Origin: an uncultured Collinsella sp.
Lineage (GTDB): Bacteria > Actinomycetota > Coriobacteriia > Coriobacteriales > Coriobacteriaceae
Length of the DNA stretch: 5,144 nucleotides
Assembly: GCA_900549195.1 (NCBI GenBank)
Contig: URNK01000130.1
Location: forward strand, 1-5,144
Direction of reading: 5' to 3'
The position numbers and the translations under genes are program-made. Position 1 is the first letter of the stretch. Each line of letters starts with the position of its first letter. The notes under the pieces were generated by a model. That model did no database searches, was not told the DNA's origin, and saw only the letters and a list, made by a program, of their open reading frames with translations. Shown here piece after piece: positions 1-4,433 of the stretch.

Positions 1-44
1 TGAGCGCTAGTCTCGTGGGGCTCGGAGATGTATATAAGAGACAG
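1..44 (+). other. Nextera sequencing adapter plus probable i7 index (artefact)
   Basis: Positions 10-44 match the Nextera read-2/transposase adapter from its GTCTCGTGGG start to the 19-nt Tn5 mosaic end (26-44, ending AAGAGACAG). There is one extra G in the G run at 17-20 and one G-to-A change in the mosaic end (TATATAAG where TGTATAAG is expected). Position 1 (T) and positions 2-9 (GAGCGCTA) sit where the final T of P7 and the 8-nt i7 index belong. The reverse complement of 2-9, TAGCGCTC, is an index I recall as Nextera XT N723. This is library DNA, not genome. It supplies a false ATG at 28 that adds six foreign residues (MYIRDS) in frame to the ftsY fragment, so that start must not be used. 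Confidence 0.96.
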
Positions 45-414
45 CATCGATACCGCCGGTCGTCTGCACACGAGCCCCGAGCTCATGCGCGAGCTTGCCA
101 AGGTGGTCAATGTGACCCGTAAGCGCGCCGCCAATATGGCCACCGGTCCCATGCCCGTCTATGTCGTGCTCGTGATTGATGCCGCAACGGGCCAAAACGG
201 CCTCAACCAGGCGCTCGAGTTTAACGAGGCGCTTGGGCTGGACGGTATTATCATGACAAAGCTCGACGGCACGGCAAAGGGCGGTATCGCCATGGCCGTG
301 GCCGAGAAGCTCAAGCTCCCGATCCTGCGCATCGGCGTGGGCGAGCAGGTCGATGACCTGCAGGAGTTCAATGCCAAAGATTTCTGCCGCGCCCTGGTGG
401 GCGAGTCCAACTAA
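45..414 (+). CDS. ftsY: FtsY, signal recognition particle receptor GTPase (C-terminal part only)
   Basis: FtsY is the membrane-associated SRP receptor. Its NG-domain GTPase pairs with Ffh to hand ribosome-nascent chain complexes to the Sec translocon. Only the last 122 codons are present, in frame from 46. The 5' part, including the P-loop and any acidic A domain, is lost at the contig end. Visible motifs, numbered within the fragment, are G3 DTAGR (2-6), the FtsY-typical DAATGQNGLNQA (45-56), G4 TKLD (71-74) followed by GTAKGG, and the closing GVGEQVDDLQEF (97-108). The QNGLNQA and GVGE-DDLQ-F signatures separate it from Ffh, which has QD and GEKPD at those places. The stop is TAA at 412-414. 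ffh follows after 10 bp, so the two are probably co-transcribed. The true start is not in the window. Confidence 0.95.
47..68 (+). repeat. 22-nt exact match shared by ftsY and ffh (second copy 984-1005)
   Basis: The bases encoding DTAGRL plus flanks are identical in ftsY (47-68) and ffh (984-1005). Both encode the G3 motif of SRP-family GTPases, so common ancestry plus shared codon preference explains the match. It matters because it lies directly against the adapter junction at the contig end, where a short repeat can confuse k-mer assembly. Confidence 0.85.
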
Positions 415-427
415 GGAGTGACTAGTG
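413..427 (+). promoter_or_regulatory. ffh Shine-Dalgarno overlapping the ftsY stop codon, GTG start
   Basis: AAGGAG at 413-418 uses the last two bases of the ftsY TAA stop and lies 6 nt before the GTG at 425. This decides the GTG start of ffh and implies translational coupling with ftsY. Confidence 0.85.
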
Positions 428-1900
428 TTTGATTCTCTGAGCGATCGCCTCAACGACACATTTGACCGCCTGCGCGGCAAGGGTAAACTGACCGAGGCCG
501 ATATCACCTCTGCCATGCGCGACATTCGCATGGCGTTGCTCGAGGCCGACGTCAACTTTAAGGTCGTCAAGGAGTTTGTCGCCAAGACCAAGGAGCGCTG
601 CATGACCGCCGAGGTCATGGAGTCGCTGTCGCCGGCGCAAAACGTCGTCAAGATTGTGCTCGACGAGCTCACCGAGATGCTTGGCTCAACCGAGAGCAAG
701 CTCGTCTTTAGCAACCGCATTCCCAATGTCATCATGCTTGTGGGTCTGCAGGGCTCCGGTAAGACCACGGCGGCCGTAAAGCTGGCCTACCTGCTCAAGA
801 AGCAGGGCCGCTCACCGCTGCTCGCCGCGTGCGACGTCTACCGTCCCGCCGCTGCCGACCAGCTGGCCACGCTTGGCGGAGAGATTGGCGTGCCGGTCTT
901 CCGCGGCGACGGTGCGCACCCGGTCGATATCGCCAAGGGCGCCATTCAGGAGGCCGTTGACCACCTGCGCGATGTAGTCATCGTCGATACCGCCGGTCGT
1001 CTGCAGATCGACGAGCAGATGATGCAGGAGGCCGTGGATATCAAGAAGGCCGTCAAGCCCGATCAGGTGCTGATGGTCGTCGATGCCATGACCGGCCAGG
1101 ATATCGTCAACGTCGTCTCGACCTTCGCCGAGCGCACCGACTTTGACGGCGTGATCATCTCCAAGCTCGACGGCGATGCCCGTGGCGGCGGCGCGCTTTC
1201 CGTGCGCCAGGTGACCGGCAAGCCCATCAAGTTCGTGAGCATGGGCGAGAAACCCGATTCGCTTGAGCCGTTTTATCCCGATCGTATGGCCAAGCGAATC
1301 TTGGGCATGGGCGATGTTGTCGGCATCATCGAGAAGGCCCAGGAGGCGGCCGACGCCGAGCAGCTCGAGGCTGCCGAGCGTATGCTGCGCGAGGGCTTTA
1401 CCATGAACGACATGCTCGACCAGATGAAGGCTGTCAAGAAGATGGGCGGCATGAAGGGCATCCTGGGTATGCTCCCCGGCGGCCAGCGCGCGCTCAACCA
1501 GATGGGCGGCAATTTGGACGAGGGCATCTTCGACAAGAACGAGGCCATCATCATGTCGATGACCAAGGAGGAGCGCCTGCGTCCCTCCATCATCAACGGC
1601 CAGCGCCGCGCCCGTATCGCCAAGGGCGCCGGCGTGACTCCCACCGAGGTCAATAGCCTTATGAAGCAGTGGGGCGAGATGAACAAGATGATGGGCCGCA
1701 TGCGCTCGATGGCCAATCAGGCACAGGCCGGTGGCAAGAAGGGCAAGAAGGGTAAGAAGGGCAAAAAGATGCGCATGCCCAATATTCCCGGTCTGGATGC
1801 CATGGGCCTGGGCGGCATGGGCGGCCTGGGAATGGGCGGTCCTAAGTCCGATATGGACCTGCTGCGCCAGATGGAAGCGCAGATGCGTAATAAGAAGTAA
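425..1900 (+). CDS. ffh: Ffh, signal recognition particle protein (SRP54 GTPase)
   Basis: Ffh binds 4.5S/6S SRP RNA and signal sequences leaving the ribosome, then docks with FtsY at the membrane. The 491-aa protein is complete. The N domain is about residues 1-100. The G domain follows, with G1 GLQGSGKTT (107-115), DVYRPAA (137-143), G3 DTAGR (188-192), G4 SKLD (246-249) and GEKPD (274-278). The Met-rich M domain begins near 300, with the finger-loop GMLPGG (348-353) and the RNA-binding helix around 391-410. That helix reads NGQRRARIAKGAG, where most Ffh proteins have SRR and GSG; Q393 and A402 are mild departures. The C terminus is longer than in E. coli Ffh: a Lys/Gly block (437-448) and a Met/Gly-rich stretch (449-472). 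It starts with GTG, supported by a good Shine-Dalgarno. A strong hairpin lies 20 bp after the stop. Confidence in the assignment is very high. Confidence 0.98.
   Translation: MFDSLSDRLNDTFDRLRGKGKLTEADITSAMRDIRMALLEADVNFKVVKEFVAKTKERCMTAEVMESLSPAQNVVKIVLDELTEMLGSTESKLVFSNRIPNVIMLVGLQGSGKTTAAVKLAYLLKKQGRSPLLAACDVYRPAAADQLATLGGEIGVPVFRGDGAHPVDIAKGAIQEAVDHLRDVVIVDTAGRLQIDEQMMQEAVDIKKAVKPDQVLMVVDAMTGQDIVNVVSTFAERTDFDGVIISKLDGDARGGGALSVRQVTGKPIKFVSMGEKPDSLEPFYPDRMAKRILGMGDVVGIIEKAQEAADAEQLEAAERMLREGFTMNDMLDQMKAVKKMGGMKGILGMLPGGQRALNQMGGNLDEGIFDKNEAIIMSMTKEERLRPSIINGQRRARIAKGAGVTPTEVNSLMKQWGEMNKMMGRMRSMANQAQAGGKKGKKGKKGKKMRMPNIPGLDAMGLGGMGGLGMGGPKSDMDLLRQMEAQMRNKK
1733..1768 (+). repeat. Four tandem 9-bp units in ffh encoding Gly-Lys-Lys
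   Basis: Four consecutive GGY-AAR-AAG units encode (GKK)x4 at Ffh residues 437-448. The first two units are identical; the third differs by GGT and the fourth by AAA. The basic block lies between the RNA-binding M-domain core and the Met/Gly-rich tail, so an extra electrostatic contact with SRP RNA or the ribosome is possible, which is inference. Slippage could change its length between strains. Confidence 0.9.
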
Positions 1901-1920
1901 CGACTGGTTGAGTCGTGTAT

Positions 1921-1966
1921 GGCGAAGGCCGCCTGGATGGTATTCCAGACGGCCTTCGCCGTTTGT
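1921..1966 (+). terminator. Intrinsic terminator after ffh, between convergent genes
   Basis: A 16-bp stem (1921-1936 with 1945-1960, arm GGCGAAGGCCGCCTGG) has a single C-A mismatch and an 8-nt loop. The short T-containing run GTTTGTT follows. It begins 20 bp after the ffh stop and is a strong candidate to end the ftsY-ffh transcript. A 5-bp hairpin (1901-1905 with 1911-1915) precedes it. The stem would also form in RNA from the converging minus-strand gene, but no T tract follows on that side, so termination there should be weaker. The remainder of 1901-2016 shows no gene. Confidence 0.8.
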
Positions 1967-2016
1967 TCGCTGGTTGTCGCACGCGTGGAAGCGCGTTCTC
2001 GACGAGGTGCTTGCCG

Positions 2017-2781
2017 CTAGTGGCAGCCGCAGCCTTCGTGCCCGTCATGGTCGTGGTGACCGTGGCAGCCGCAGGACTCGCCATGCTCGTGGATGTGCTC
2101 GTGATCATGTCCATGGCAGTCGCAGGTGGCCTCGCCGTTCTGTGCGAGCGTGCCGGCAATGAGGGCCTCGACGCAGGCATCGCAGCTGCCCTGGGCGCCC
2201 GCATAGACCGTGATGCCGGCTTGGGCAAGCGCGTTGATAGCGCCGCCGCCGACACCGCCGCAAATGAGCGTGTCAACGCCACCGTTGGCAAGCAGGCCCG
2301 CCAAGGCGCCGTGGCCGGTGCCACCGGTGCCTACGACCTGCTCGTTGAGCACCTTGCCATCCTGGATGTCGTAGATCTTGAACTGCTCGCTGCGGCCAAA
2401 GTGCATAAAGATGTTGCCGTTGTCGTACGTTGTTGCCACCCTCATGGTGCCGACCTCCTTTGCTGGCCATGCGGCCGTCGTCGTGGTGATGGGGGAGTAC
2501 GCGATGTTGCCGCCTTCGATGACGATCGCCCGTCCATTGACCAGCGCGTTTGCCACCTTGCGATGCGCGCGACTGCTGATTGCCGCCACCGTGGCGCGGG
2601 CGATACCCATGTGCAGGGCGACGGCCTCCTGATTGAGGCCCTCCAGATCGCACAGGCGCAGTACTTCGAGCTCATCGACCGTCATATCGATAGCGTCTCC
2701 GCTGGCAAGGCCATCGGGGGTAAAGCCGCGATATTCGGGGATGATCCCAACGCGGCGCAGTTTTTCGCGTCTTCCAGCCAT
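2017..2781 (-). CDS. DUF134 HTH protein fused to a NifX-like cofactor-binding domain with His/Cys-rich tail
   Basis: The 254-aa protein has three parts. Residues 1-92 match DUF134/UPF0251: a basic start, RRVGIIPEYRGFTPDG (9-24), DELEVLRLCDLEGLNQEA (36-53) and a sigma-region-4-like helix-turn-helix at about 47-83. Residues 113 to about 215 match the NifX/NifB C-terminal fold (dinitrogenase Fe-Mo cofactor biosynthesis family): MRVATTYDNG, HFGRSEQFKIYDI, then Gly-rich CGGVGGGAINAL and GITVYAGAQG. Residues 220-254 hold 12 His and 6 Cys in 35 positions, with CDAC just before at 200s. The start at 2781 is set by the DUF134 N terminus and GGAG at 2787-2790; extending to 2955 would overlap thyA without a Shine-Dalgarno. 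No nif genes are nearby, so nitrogen fixation is not implied. A metal- or cluster-responsive DNA-binding regulator or metallochaperone is inferred. Domain assignment is solid, function is not. See also the internal start. Confidence 0.9.
   Translation of the reverse strand: MAGRREKLRRVGIIPEYRGFTPDGLASGDAIDMTVDELEVLRLCDLEGLNQEAVALHMGIARATVAAISSRAHRKVANALVNGRAIVIEGGNIAYSPITTTTAAWPAKEVGTMRVATTYDNGNIFMHFGRSEQFKIYDIQDGKVLNEQVVGTGGTGHGALAGLLANGGVDTLICGGVGGGAINALAQAGITVYAGAQGSCDACVEALIAGTLAQNGEATCDCHGHDHEHIHEHGESCGCHGHHDHDGHEGCGCH
2020..2125 (-). repeat. Short in-frame repeats encoding Cys-x-Cys-His in the metal-binding tail
   Basis: GTGGCAGCCGCAG (plus-strand reading) occurs at 2020-2032 and 2062-2074, exactly 14 codons apart. 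A degenerate copy, 11 of 13 identical, lies at 2113-2125, 17 codons further on. On the coding strand these give CGCH, CGCH and CDCH. Between them lie runs alternating His with Asp or Glu. The pattern suggests the tail grew by local duplication of a metal-ligand unit. Confidence 0.75.
2443..2461 (-). promoter_or_regulatory. Internal Shine-Dalgarno and in-frame ATG at the NifX-domain boundary
   Basis: On the minus strand AAAGGAGGT (2461-2453) lies 7 nt before ATG (2445-2443), in the same frame as the long protein. Translation from here gives a 142-aa product, MRVATTYDNG to the His/Cys tail, which is a normal stand-alone NifX-like protein of this family. The site is a stronger match to the anti-Shine-Dalgarno than the one at the long start (GGAG). 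The same bases encode Lys-Glu-Val in the linker of the fused form. Either both forms are made, or this is the relic of a separate downstream gene whose upstream stop was lost. Confidence 0.65.
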
Positions 2782-2795
2782 ACACTCTCCAAATC

Positions 2796-2807
2796 TGACA
2801 TATGTCA
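2796..2807. promoter_or_regulatory. Candidate operator 1: perfect 12-bp palindrome
   Basis: TGACATATGTCA is a perfect inverted repeat, 15 bp upstream of the DUF134-NifX start codon and at about the predicted transcription start of that gene. Twelve of 14 bases of CTGACATATGTCAA recur in operator 2. A dimeric HTH protein is the expected reader. The neighbouring DUF134 protein is the first candidate, by inference from position. Confidence 0.6.
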
Positions 2808-2812
2808 ACAAT

Positions 2813-2840
2813 AGAATAGCGAACGTGCGGATTTGCGCAA
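2813..2840 (-). promoter_or_regulatory. Candidate promoter of the DUF134-NifX gene
   Basis: On the minus strand TTGCGC (2840-2835) and TATTCT (2818-2813) are separated by 16 bp, matching 3 and 4 of 6 consensus bases. The predicted transcription start is near 2806, inside operator 1. Operator 2 lies just upstream of the -35. The elements are modest and the call rests largely on position. Confidence 0.4.
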
Positions 2841-2844
2841 GGAA

Positions 2845-2864
2845 TTTCTGGCATATGTCAGAAA
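2845..2864. promoter_or_regulatory. Candidate operator 2: 20-bp imperfect palindrome
   Basis: TTTCTGGCATATGTCAGAAA is an inverted repeat with one mismatched pair (G2851 with T2858). Its core is the same as operator 1, and the centres (2801.5 and 2854.5) are 53 bp apart, about five helical turns, so both could be bound on the same DNA face. It sits upstream of the minus-strand -35 and about 44 bp before the thyA -10. Confidence 0.6.
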
Positions 2865-2884
2865 ATGAGGGCTTATGTTTGGGC

Positions 2885-2913
2885 TGTGGGGCCGCGTGCG
2901 CCTGGGCTACAAT
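2885..2913 (+). promoter_or_regulatory. Candidate thyA-folA promoter
   Basis: TACAAT at 2908-2913 matches 5 of 6 bases of the -10 consensus. The sequence 17 bp upstream (2885-2890, TGTGGG) is a poor -35, so an activator or a weak promoter is likely. The start would fall near 2920, giving a leader of roughly 28 nt that includes the AGGAGG of thyA at 2938-2943. Confidence 0.5.
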
Positions 2914-2947
2914 GAATCTCGCTTGTAGGCGACTGACAGGAGGGTCA

Positions 2948-3796
2948 ATGAGCAAAGCTGATCAACAGTTTGTAACCATGTGCCGCGATATCTTGGACCA
3001 TGGCACCACCACCGAGGGCCAAAAGGTCCGCCCGGTGTGGGAGGACGGCACCCCTGCCTATACCATTAAAAACTTTGGCGTCACGGCGCGCTACGACCTG
3101 CGCGAGGAGTTCCCCGCGCTTACCCTGCGCCGCACGGCGCTCAAGTCCGCCATGGACGAGATCCTGTGGATCTATCAAAAGAAGTCCAATAACGTGCATG
3201 ATCTCAACAGTCATATCTGGGATGAGTGGGCCGACGAGACCGGCTCCATCGGCAAGGCCTACGGGTACCAGATTGGCCAGAAGAGCCATTATGCCGAGGG
3301 CGATTTCGACCAGATGGACCGAGTGCTGTACGATCTTAAGCACACGCCGTACAGTCGCCGCATCATGACCAACACGTATGTGTTTAGCGACCTGTCCGAG
3401 ATGCACCTGTATCCGTGCGCGTACAGCGTGACCTATAACGTCACGCAGCGCCCGCAGGACGACAAGCCGACGCTCAACATGATTCTCAACCAGCGCAGCC
3501 AGGACATTTTGGCCGCGAACAACTGGAATGTGTGCCAGTACGCCATCTTGCTGATGATGGTTGCGCAGTCGATCGATATGATTCCCGGCGAGCTGCTGCA
3601 TGTGATCGCCGACGCCCATATCTACGACCGTCATGTCGATATTGTCCGCGAACTTATCGAGCGTCCGCAGTTTGCGGCGCCTAAGGTAACGCTTAACCCC
3701 GACGTGCACGATTTCTATGCGTTTACGACCGACGACCTGATTGTGGAGGGCTACGAGCACGGTCCGCAGGTCAAGAACATTCCCATTGCGGTGTAG
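2948..3796 (+). CDS. thyA: Thymidylate synthase ThyA (Bacillus subtilis ThyA type)
   Basis: This enzyme methylates dUMP to dTMP with 5,10-methylene-THF, releasing dihydrofolate; it is cytosolic and the main source of thymidine nucleotides. The protein has 282 residues. Visible elements are EILWIYQ (71-77, with the conserved Glu71), IWDEWADE (90-97), the phosphate-binding Arg pair in YSRR (135-138), the catalytic Cys157 in LYPCAYS, NQRSQDI (181-187), Asn194 and the HIY pair (His224, Tyr226). It ends IPIAV, as expected for the family's closing C terminus. The residue before PC is Tyr157-2, where E. coli has Pro and B. subtilis ThyA, as I recall it, has Thr. Overall it resembles B. subtilis ThyA more than E. 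coli ThyA. The ATG at 2948 has AGGAGG 4 nt upstream; the in-frame ATG at 2912 overlaps the -10 and lacks a ribosome site. folA follows after 9 bp. Confidence 0.97.
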   Translation: MSKADQQFVTMCRDILDHGTTTEGQKVRPVWEDGTPAYTIKNFGVTARYDLREEFPALTLRRTALKSAMDEILWIYQKKSNNVHDLNSHIWDEWADETGSIGKAYGYQIGQKSHYAEGDFDQMDRVLYDLKHTPYSRRIMTNTYVFSDLSEMHLYPCAYSVTYNVTQRPQDDKPTLNMILNQRSQDILAANNWNVCQYAILLMMVAQSIDMIPGELLHVIADAHIYDRHVDIVRELIERPQFAAPKVTLNPDVHDFYAFTTDDLIVEGYEHGPQVKNIPIAV

Positions 3797-3805
3797 GTGG
3801 TGCTC

Positions 3806-4324
3806 ATGACGTGTAAGCTATCTGCTATCGTTGCCGTGTGTGACGATTGGGGCATTGGGTGCGAGGGCGACATGGTGGTGTCCAATCGCGCCGACATGCG
3901 CCATTTTGTGGCCTGCACCAAGGGCTGCCCGGTCATCATGGGGCGCAAGACGCTGCTGAGTTTTCCCGGTGGGCGTCCACTCAAGAACCGTCGCAATATC
4001 GTGCTTACGCGCGACGATAGCTTTGCGCCCGAGGGCGTTGACGTGGTGCATAGCGTTGACGAGGCGCTCGCCGCGGTAGCCGATGAGCCTGTTGCCTGGG
4101 TGATCGGTGGCGGTGAGGTGTATCGGCAGTTTTTGCCGTATTGCGCCGAGGCCGAGGTCACGCACAACCATTGCGCCCATGCCGTGGACACGTACTTTCC
4201 TAATCTGGATGCCGATCCTGCGTGGGAAGTTGCGCGGCGCGACGGGGTTGCCACGATTGCCTCTGGCGAGGGCGATGAGGGTGTCGATTATGAGTTCGTG
4301 ACGTATCGTCGCGTTGAGGCGTAA
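3806..4324 (+). CDS. folA: Dihydrofolate reductase
   Basis: It reduces dihydrofolate to tetrahydrofolate with NADPH, restoring what ThyA oxidises, and is the trimethoprim target. The 172-aa length is normal. Family motifs are AIVAV-DDWGIG (7-18), the catalytic acid Asp30 in RADMRHF, the NADPH-binding VIMGRKT (43-49), GGRPLKNRRNIVLTR (55-69), VIGGGEVYRQFLP (99-111) and THN-DTYFP (119-132). The E. coli Pro21-Trp22 pair is Val24-Val25 here; hydrophobic residues there are common in Clostridia-type enzymes. Asn27-Arg28 replace the usual Leu/Ile-Pro before the acid. The ATG at 3806 is chosen because AGGTGG (3795-3800), overlapping the thyA TAG, lies 5 nt upstream. Two GTG codons at 3797 and 3800 are in frame but would lack a Shine-Dalgarno. 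It is co-transcribed with thyA. Confidence 0.96.
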   Translation: MTCKLSAIVAVCDDWGIGCEGDMVVSNRADMRHFVACTKGCPVIMGRKTLLSFPGGRPLKNRRNIVLTRDDSFAPEGVDVVHSVDEALAAVADEPVAWVIGGGEVYRQFLPYCAEAEVTHNHCAHAVDTYFPNLDADPAWEVARRDGVATIASGEGDEGVDYEFVTYRRVEA

Positions 4325-4366
4325 ATCGTCTGGCGTGAACGGTATCATCGGGTTGATTGAATGCAT

Positions 4367-4393
4367 GGGGCGGCGCTTAGCGTCGCCTCGTTT
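4367..4393 (+). terminator. Candidate terminator after thyA-folA
   Basis: A 10-bp stem (4367-4376 with 4380-4389) has a 3-nt loop TTA; two of the pairs are G-U wobbles in RNA. GTTT follows, a short T run. It lies 42 bp after the folA stop. The weak T tract makes it leaky or only partly effective. The remaining spacer 4325-4433 holds no other gene. Confidence 0.6.
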
Positions 4394-4433
4394 GGTATAG
4401 ACGTGCTGTAAAGAAGGGTGCGGGCTGGCTGCT

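Noticed and set aside
28..45. ATG at 28 as the start of a small 128-aa FtsY-like protein
   Set aside because: The ATG and the next codons lie in the adapter's mosaic end. The protein is a truncated ftsY with foreign residues, not a short gene.
7..768. Long minus-strand frame of 253 residues opposite ftsY/ffh
   Set aside because: It is antisense to two clear GTPase genes, shows no family motif, and its C terminus is translated adapter.
1976..2007. Small inverted repeats (ACGCG at 1981-1985 with 1992-1996; CTCG/CGAG near 1999-2007) as a terminator for the minus-strand gene
   Set aside because: The stems are only 4-5 bp with no T tract on the minus strand, about what chance gives in GC-rich DNA.
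2017..2445. A nitrogen-fixation locus suggested by the NifX-like domain
   Set aside because: No nifHDK, nifB or nifE genes are present, and stand-alone NifX-like proteins are common in organisms that do not fix nitrogen.
2780..2808. Perfect TTGACA on the minus strand (2808-2803) as a -35 element
   Set aside because: Its -10 would fall on the start codon, placing the transcript start inside the gene without its ribosome site. The match arises from the operator palindrome.
1915..2814. 299-residue plus-strand frame opposite the DUF134-NifX gene
   Set aside because: The minus strand holds recognisable domains and good ribosome sites across the same interval; the plus frame starts in the terminator hairpin.
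2782..2955. Upstream extension of the DUF134-NifX protein to the ATG at 2955
   Set aside because: It would overlap the thyA start, cover both operators and the promoters, and add 58 residues absent from DUF134 proteins.
2945..3760. 271-residue minus-strand frame opposite thyA
   Set aside because: It mirrors the codon bias of thyA in a high-GC genome, has no recognisable domain, and no convincing Shine-Dalgarno was seen.
4396..4412. TATAGA (4396-4401) or TGCTGTAAA (4404-4412) as a promoter for the methyltransferase gene
   Set aside because: Neither has a usable -35 at 16-18 bp; that position falls in or next to the terminator stem. The second would also start transcription at or past the ribosome site.
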